Shown: positions 61,414 to 64,000 of the stretch, piece by piece
How positions within the stretch are numbered: the stretch's first letter is position 1
Layout: the number at the start of each line of letters is the position of its first letter
Origin: Noviherbaspirillum cavernae
GTDB lineage: Bacteria; Pseudomonadota; Gammaproteobacteria; Burkholderiales; Burkholderiaceae_D
NCBI RefSeq assembly: GCF_003590875.1
Contig: NZ_QYUN01000002.1
Coordinates: forward strand, 1,984,001 to 2,048,000
Direction: 5' to 3'
DNA: 64,000 nt
Notes under the pieces: generated by a model
What the model was told of the DNA's origin: nothing
Databases searched by the model: none
The model's input: only the letters and a program-made list of their open reading frames with translations
Made by a program: the position numbers and the translations under genes

Positions 61414-62163
61414 TTACGCCTGTTCGTTGACTTCAACGAACTCGTCTGCACCGCCCTTTACCGCTTCGACCAAATCATTGGTGGCGTTTGCACGACCCTC
61501 AAGGATCGCGTCTGCCACGCCACGCGCATACAGCGTGATCGCCTTGGACGAGTCGTCGTTGCCAGGGATGACATAGGCCACACCGTCCGGCGAGTGGTTG
61601 GTATCCACCACACCAATGACCGGGATGCCCAGCTTGGCAGCTTCGGTGATCGCGCCCTTGTGGTAGCCGACATCGACCACGAAAATCGCATCGGGAATGC
61701 CGCCCATGTCCTTGATGCCGCCGATGGATTTCTGCAGCTTTTCGAGTTCGCGGCGGAACATCAGCGCTTCTTTCTTGCTCAACTTCTCGACGGAACCGTC
61801 TTCAATCGAAGCTTCCATGTCTTTCAGGCGCTTGATCGAGGTCTTGATCGTCTTGAAGTTGGTCAGCATGCCGCCCAGCCAGCGCTGATCGACATACGGC
61901 ATGCCGGCGCGTTGCGCTTCGCCGGCGATGAGTTCGCGCGCCTGGCGCTTGGTGCCGACAAACAGGATCGTGCCGCGGTTGGATGCCAATTGGCGAATGT
62001 ACTTCATTGCCTCTTGATACATACCCAGCGTTTTTTCCAGGTTGACGATATGAATCTTGTTGCGGTGGCCGAAGATGAACGGGGCCATCTTGGGGTTCCA
62101 GAAGCGGGTTTGGTGGCCGAAATGAACACCGGCTTCCAGCATTTCGCGCATAGTAACGGACAT
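61414..62163 (-). CDS. rpsB: 30S ribosomal protein S2
   Basis: This 249-residue protein has the S2 landmarks [22 protein letters not shown] (in pieces, 5-26), [16 protein letters not shown] and [16 protein letters not shown]. The start at 62163 has GGAG at good spacing; the longer frame was rejected. A leader of about 120 bases precedes it. Confidence 0.98.
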   Translation of the reverse strand: MSVTMREMLEAGVHFGHQTRFWNPKMAPFIFGHRNKIHIVNLEKTLGMYQEAMKYIRQLASNRGTILFVGTKRQARELIAGEAQRAGMPYVDQRWLGGMLTNFKTIKTSIKRLKDMEASIEDGSVEKLSKKEALMFRRELEKLQKSIGGIKDMGGIPDAIFVVDVGYHKGAITEAAKLGIPVIGVVDTNHSPDGVAYVIPGNDDSSKAITLYARGVADAILEGRANATNDLVEAVKGGADEFVEVNEQA

Positions 62164-62286
62164 GATATCTCCAGGGTTGGGTCTGGAATCCACTCAGTTA
62201 CCCGAGGTCAATGAATTGACTGCGGGCACCCTTTGAGAGCGGATTCGCGATTTACAAAAAATCAACTTGAATGTCATTCAAGCTAA
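62164..62286 (-). promoter_or_regulatory. rpsB 5' leader
   Basis: This is the presumed untranslated leader from the promoter below. It holds a perfect hairpin CTTGAAT-GAC-ATTCAAG (62266-62282) followed on the minus strand by TTGATTTTTT, near the transcript start. S2 is known to autoregulate rpsB in other bacteria; whether this structure serves that is inference. Confidence 0.4.
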
Positions 62287-62292
62287 CCCGCA

Positions 62293-62322
62293 ATTCTACT
62301 CCAGGAATCTCCCTGTTTTCAA
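62293..62322 (-). promoter_or_regulatory. sigma-70 promoter of rpsB
   Basis: On the minus strand TTGAAA (62322-62317) and TAGAAT (62298-62293) are separated by 18 bases. Each matches five of six consensus bases. The strength suits a ribosomal protein gene. Confidence 0.7.
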
Positions 62323-62339
62323 GCTCGGCGAAGCCCACC

Positions 62340-62370
62340 TTGAGCATCGGCCGGTCGGCTCGTCTATAAT
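62340..62370 (+). promoter_or_regulatory. sigma-70 promoter of map
   Basis: A perfect TATAAT (62365-62370) has TTGAGC (62340-62345) 19 bases upstream. Transcription would begin near 62377, about 40 bases before the map ATG. Confidence 0.55.
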
Positions 62371-62415
62371 TTGATCTTGATCGATTCTCAAGCTGCTTCC
62401 GCGACGCTTTTCTCC

Positions 62416-63249
62416 ATGGCTTCCATTTCCATCAAAACCGAAGACGATATCAAGGGCATGCGGGTTGCCGGCAGATTGGCTGCCGAAGTGCTTGATTTCA
62501 TCCAGCCGCATATCAAATCGGGGATTACCACCGCCGAAATCGACCGGCTTTGCCACGACTACATGGCAAACGTGCAAGGCACGATCCCGGCACCGTTGAA
62601 TTATTGTCCCCCAGGCTACACGCCCTATCCGAAGGCGATCTGCACTTCCGTCAACGATGTGATTTGCCATGGCATCCCGAGCGACAAGGTGCTCAAGAAC
62701 GGCGATGTGATCAATATCGATATCACCGTCATCAAAGACGGTTACCACGGCGATACCAGCCGGATGTTTTTTGTCGGTGAGCCGTCCATACTGGCCAGGC
62801 GATTGACCGATATCACCTACGAATGCATGTGGCTGGGCATTTCCAAAATCAAGCCCGGCGCGCATCTGGGCGATATCGGCCACGTCATTCAGCAGCATGC
62901 CGAAAAGGCAGGCTACAGCGTAGTGCGCGAATTTTGCGGTCATGGAATCGGCAAGGTATTCCATGAGGAGCCGCAAGTGCTCCATTACGGCCGTCCCGGC
63001 ACGCTGGATCGACTGGAAGCGGGCATGATCTTCACTGTTGAACCGATGATCAATGCCGGACGCCGCGAAATCCGCGAGATGGGCGACGGCTGGACCATCA
63101 AGACCAAGGATCGCAGCCTGTCGGCGCAATGGGAGCATACGGTGCTGGTCACCGAAACCGGTTTCGAGATACTGACAGTCTCGCCGGGCATGCCGGCACC
63201 GCCCGCGTTCATCCAGCAAGCGATCGCTCCACAATCCATCTCTGCCTGA
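62416..63249 (+). CDS. map: methionine aminopeptidase, type I
   Basis: This 277-residue dinuclear metallopeptidase removes the initiator Met. Metal and active residues lie in GDVINIDITVIKDGYHGDTSRMF (two Asp), CGHGIGKVFHEEPQV (His), FTVEPMI (Glu) and WEHTVLVTE (Glu). The start at 62416 (MASISIKTEDDI) was chosen over the longer frame. It is divergent from rpsB, a common arrangement, and followed by glnD within 5 bases. Confidence 0.97.
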   Translation: MASISIKTEDDIKGMRVAGRLAAEVLDFIQPHIKSGITTAEIDRLCHDYMANVQGTIPAPLNYCPPGYTPYPKAICTSVNDVICHGIPSDKVLKNGDVINIDITVIKDGYHGDTSRMFFVGEPSILARRLTDITYECMWLGISKIKPGAHLGDIGHVIQQHAEKAGYSVVREFCGHGIGKVFHEEPQVLHYGRPGTLDRLEAGMIFTVEPMINAGRREIREMGDGWTIKTKDRSLSAQWEHTVLVTETGFEILTVSPGMPAPPAFIQQAIAPQSISA

Positions 63250-63254
63250 ACGAT

Positions 63255-64000
63255 ATGGCGTCTCTTGCGCTGGCGCTCAAGGAACAACTCAGATCAGGGC
63301 ACCAGGATGTCATTGCTGCATTCAAGGTGGATGGCAAACCCGAAAAATTGCTCATCAAGCTGCGTCAGAACGTTGACGCAGCACTGACGCACGCCTGGCG
63401 ATCCTTCCACCTTCCGGCAAACGCAGCCTTGGTGGCCGTGGGCGGCTATGGTCGCGGCGAGTTGTTTCCGCATTCCGACGTGGATGTGCTGATCCTGCTC
63501 GGCTCGGCACCGGATGCCGCCCTGCAGGGCAAACTCGAGGAGCTCGTTCAGCTCTTCTGGGATATTGGTTTGGAGATCGGGCATAGCATCCGGACCATCG
63601 ATGAATGTCTTTCCGAGTCCGCTGCGGACATCACCGTGCAGACCAGTTTGCTGGAGGCGCGACTGGTAACCGGCAACCGCAAGCTGTTTCGCTTTCTGCA
63701 AGACCGCTTCAAGGCGGCCATGGACCCGCAAGCGTTTTTTCAAGCGAAAACGCTGGAAATGCGCCAGCGTCATGCGAAATACGAAGACACTCCTTACAGC
63801 CTCGAGCCGAACTGCAAGGAAAGTCCCGGTGGCTTGCGCGATTTGCAGGTGATTTTATGGGTGGCCAAGGCGGCGGGTTTGGGTGAATCCTGGCGCAAGC
63901 TGGCGGAGCGAGGATTGATCACGCCGACCGAGGCACGCCAGTTGACGCAAAAGGAACGCGCCTTCAAGGACATCCGCATCCGGTTGCACATTCACGCCGG
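63255..64000 (+). CDS. glnD: PII uridylyltransferase GlnD, N-terminal part (cut by window edge)
   Basis: The reading frame starts ATG at 63255 and stays open to the window end (248 codons seen; GlnD is about 850-900 residues). The nucleotidyltransferase motif GGYGRGELFPHSDVD is at 63-77 with Asp75 and Asp77 as metal ligands, followed by GHSIRT and the downstream segment ESPGGLRDLQVILWVAKAAG. The enzyme uridylylates and de-uridylylates PII proteins according to glutamine level. It begins 5 bases after the map stop, so the two are co-transcribed. Confidence 0.95.
   Translation, partial: MASLALALKEQLRSGHQDVIAAFKVDGKPEKLLIKLRQNVDAALTHAWRSFHLPANAALVAVGGYGRGELFPHSDVDVLILLGSAPDAALQGKLEELVQLFWDIGLEIGHSIRTIDECLSESAADITVQTSLLEARLVTGNRKLFRFLQDRFKAAMDPQAFFQAKTLEMRQRHAKYEDTPYSLEPNCKESPGGLRDLQVILWVAKAAGLGESWRKLAERGLITPTEARQLTQKERAFKDIRIRLHIHA

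Overview
This 64 kb window is chromosomal DNA of a betaproteobacterium of the Burkholderiales, most likely family Oxalobacteraceae (Herminiimonas/Collimonas/Janthinobacterium-like). That placement is inference from gene order and protein flavour, not from a database search. The GC content looks moderately high, genes are tightly packed, and long antisense shadow ORFs lie across several genes. I saw no rRNA, tRNA, insertion sequence, prophage or CRISPR array. About 64 protein genes are supported; the last (glnD) runs off the right edge.

Layout. (1) 0-1 kb: one unrecognised exported protein. (2) 1.2-6.4 kb, minus strand: the conserved block mltG-tmk-holB-pilZ-(GNAT)-tatD-(ankyrin). (3) 6.5-8.6 kb, plus strand: ygfZ with two overlapping small genes. 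(4) 8.6-18.4 kb, minus strand: a GNAT, a YbgC-type thioesterase, then a catabolic-looking cluster (thiolase, large acyl-CoA dehydrogenase, Dabb protein, two SDRs, hotdog thioesterase, MDR reductase, GST-like protein, epoxide-hydrolase-like enzyme). (5) 18.7-24.5 kb, plus strand: an MHS-family transporter behind a sigma-54-like promoter, purT, and a membrane PAS-GGDEF-EAL protein. (6) 24.6-30.8 kb: a penicillin-acylase-family protein and de novo NAD synthesis (nadB convergent with nadA-nadC). (7) 31.2-40.4 kb: a lineage-type hypothetical gene, ybiT, then guaB-DGC-guaA-queE-queD-tadA-ldcA on the minus strand. This segment links GTP synthesis, c-di-GMP synthesis, queuosine precursor synthesis and tRNA editing. 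(8) 40.6-46.7 kb: a DUF4124 protein, ratB-ratA divergent from smpB, ppsA divergent from its regulator ppsR, and a small membrane protein. (9) 46.7-62.2 kb, minus strand: the classic translation/envelope supercluster read as rpsB-tsf-pyrH-frr-uppS-cdsA-dxr-rseP-bamA-skp-lpxD-fabZ-lpxA-lpxB-rnhB-trmH-type methylase. (10) 62.4-64 kb, plus strand: map and the start of glnD.

Most of the window is ordinary core genome and I do not see an evident new defence or mobile system. The points most worth a second look are a GAF-GGDEF diguanylate cyclase gene sitting between guaB and guaA, a sigma-54-type promoter with three upstream direct repeats in front of a transporter carrying a large periplasmic insertion, a perfect 12-bp hairpin abutting the Shine-Dalgarno of the acyl-CoA dehydrogenase, the unnamed 9-gene catabolic cluster, and several structured leaders and dispersed palindromes.
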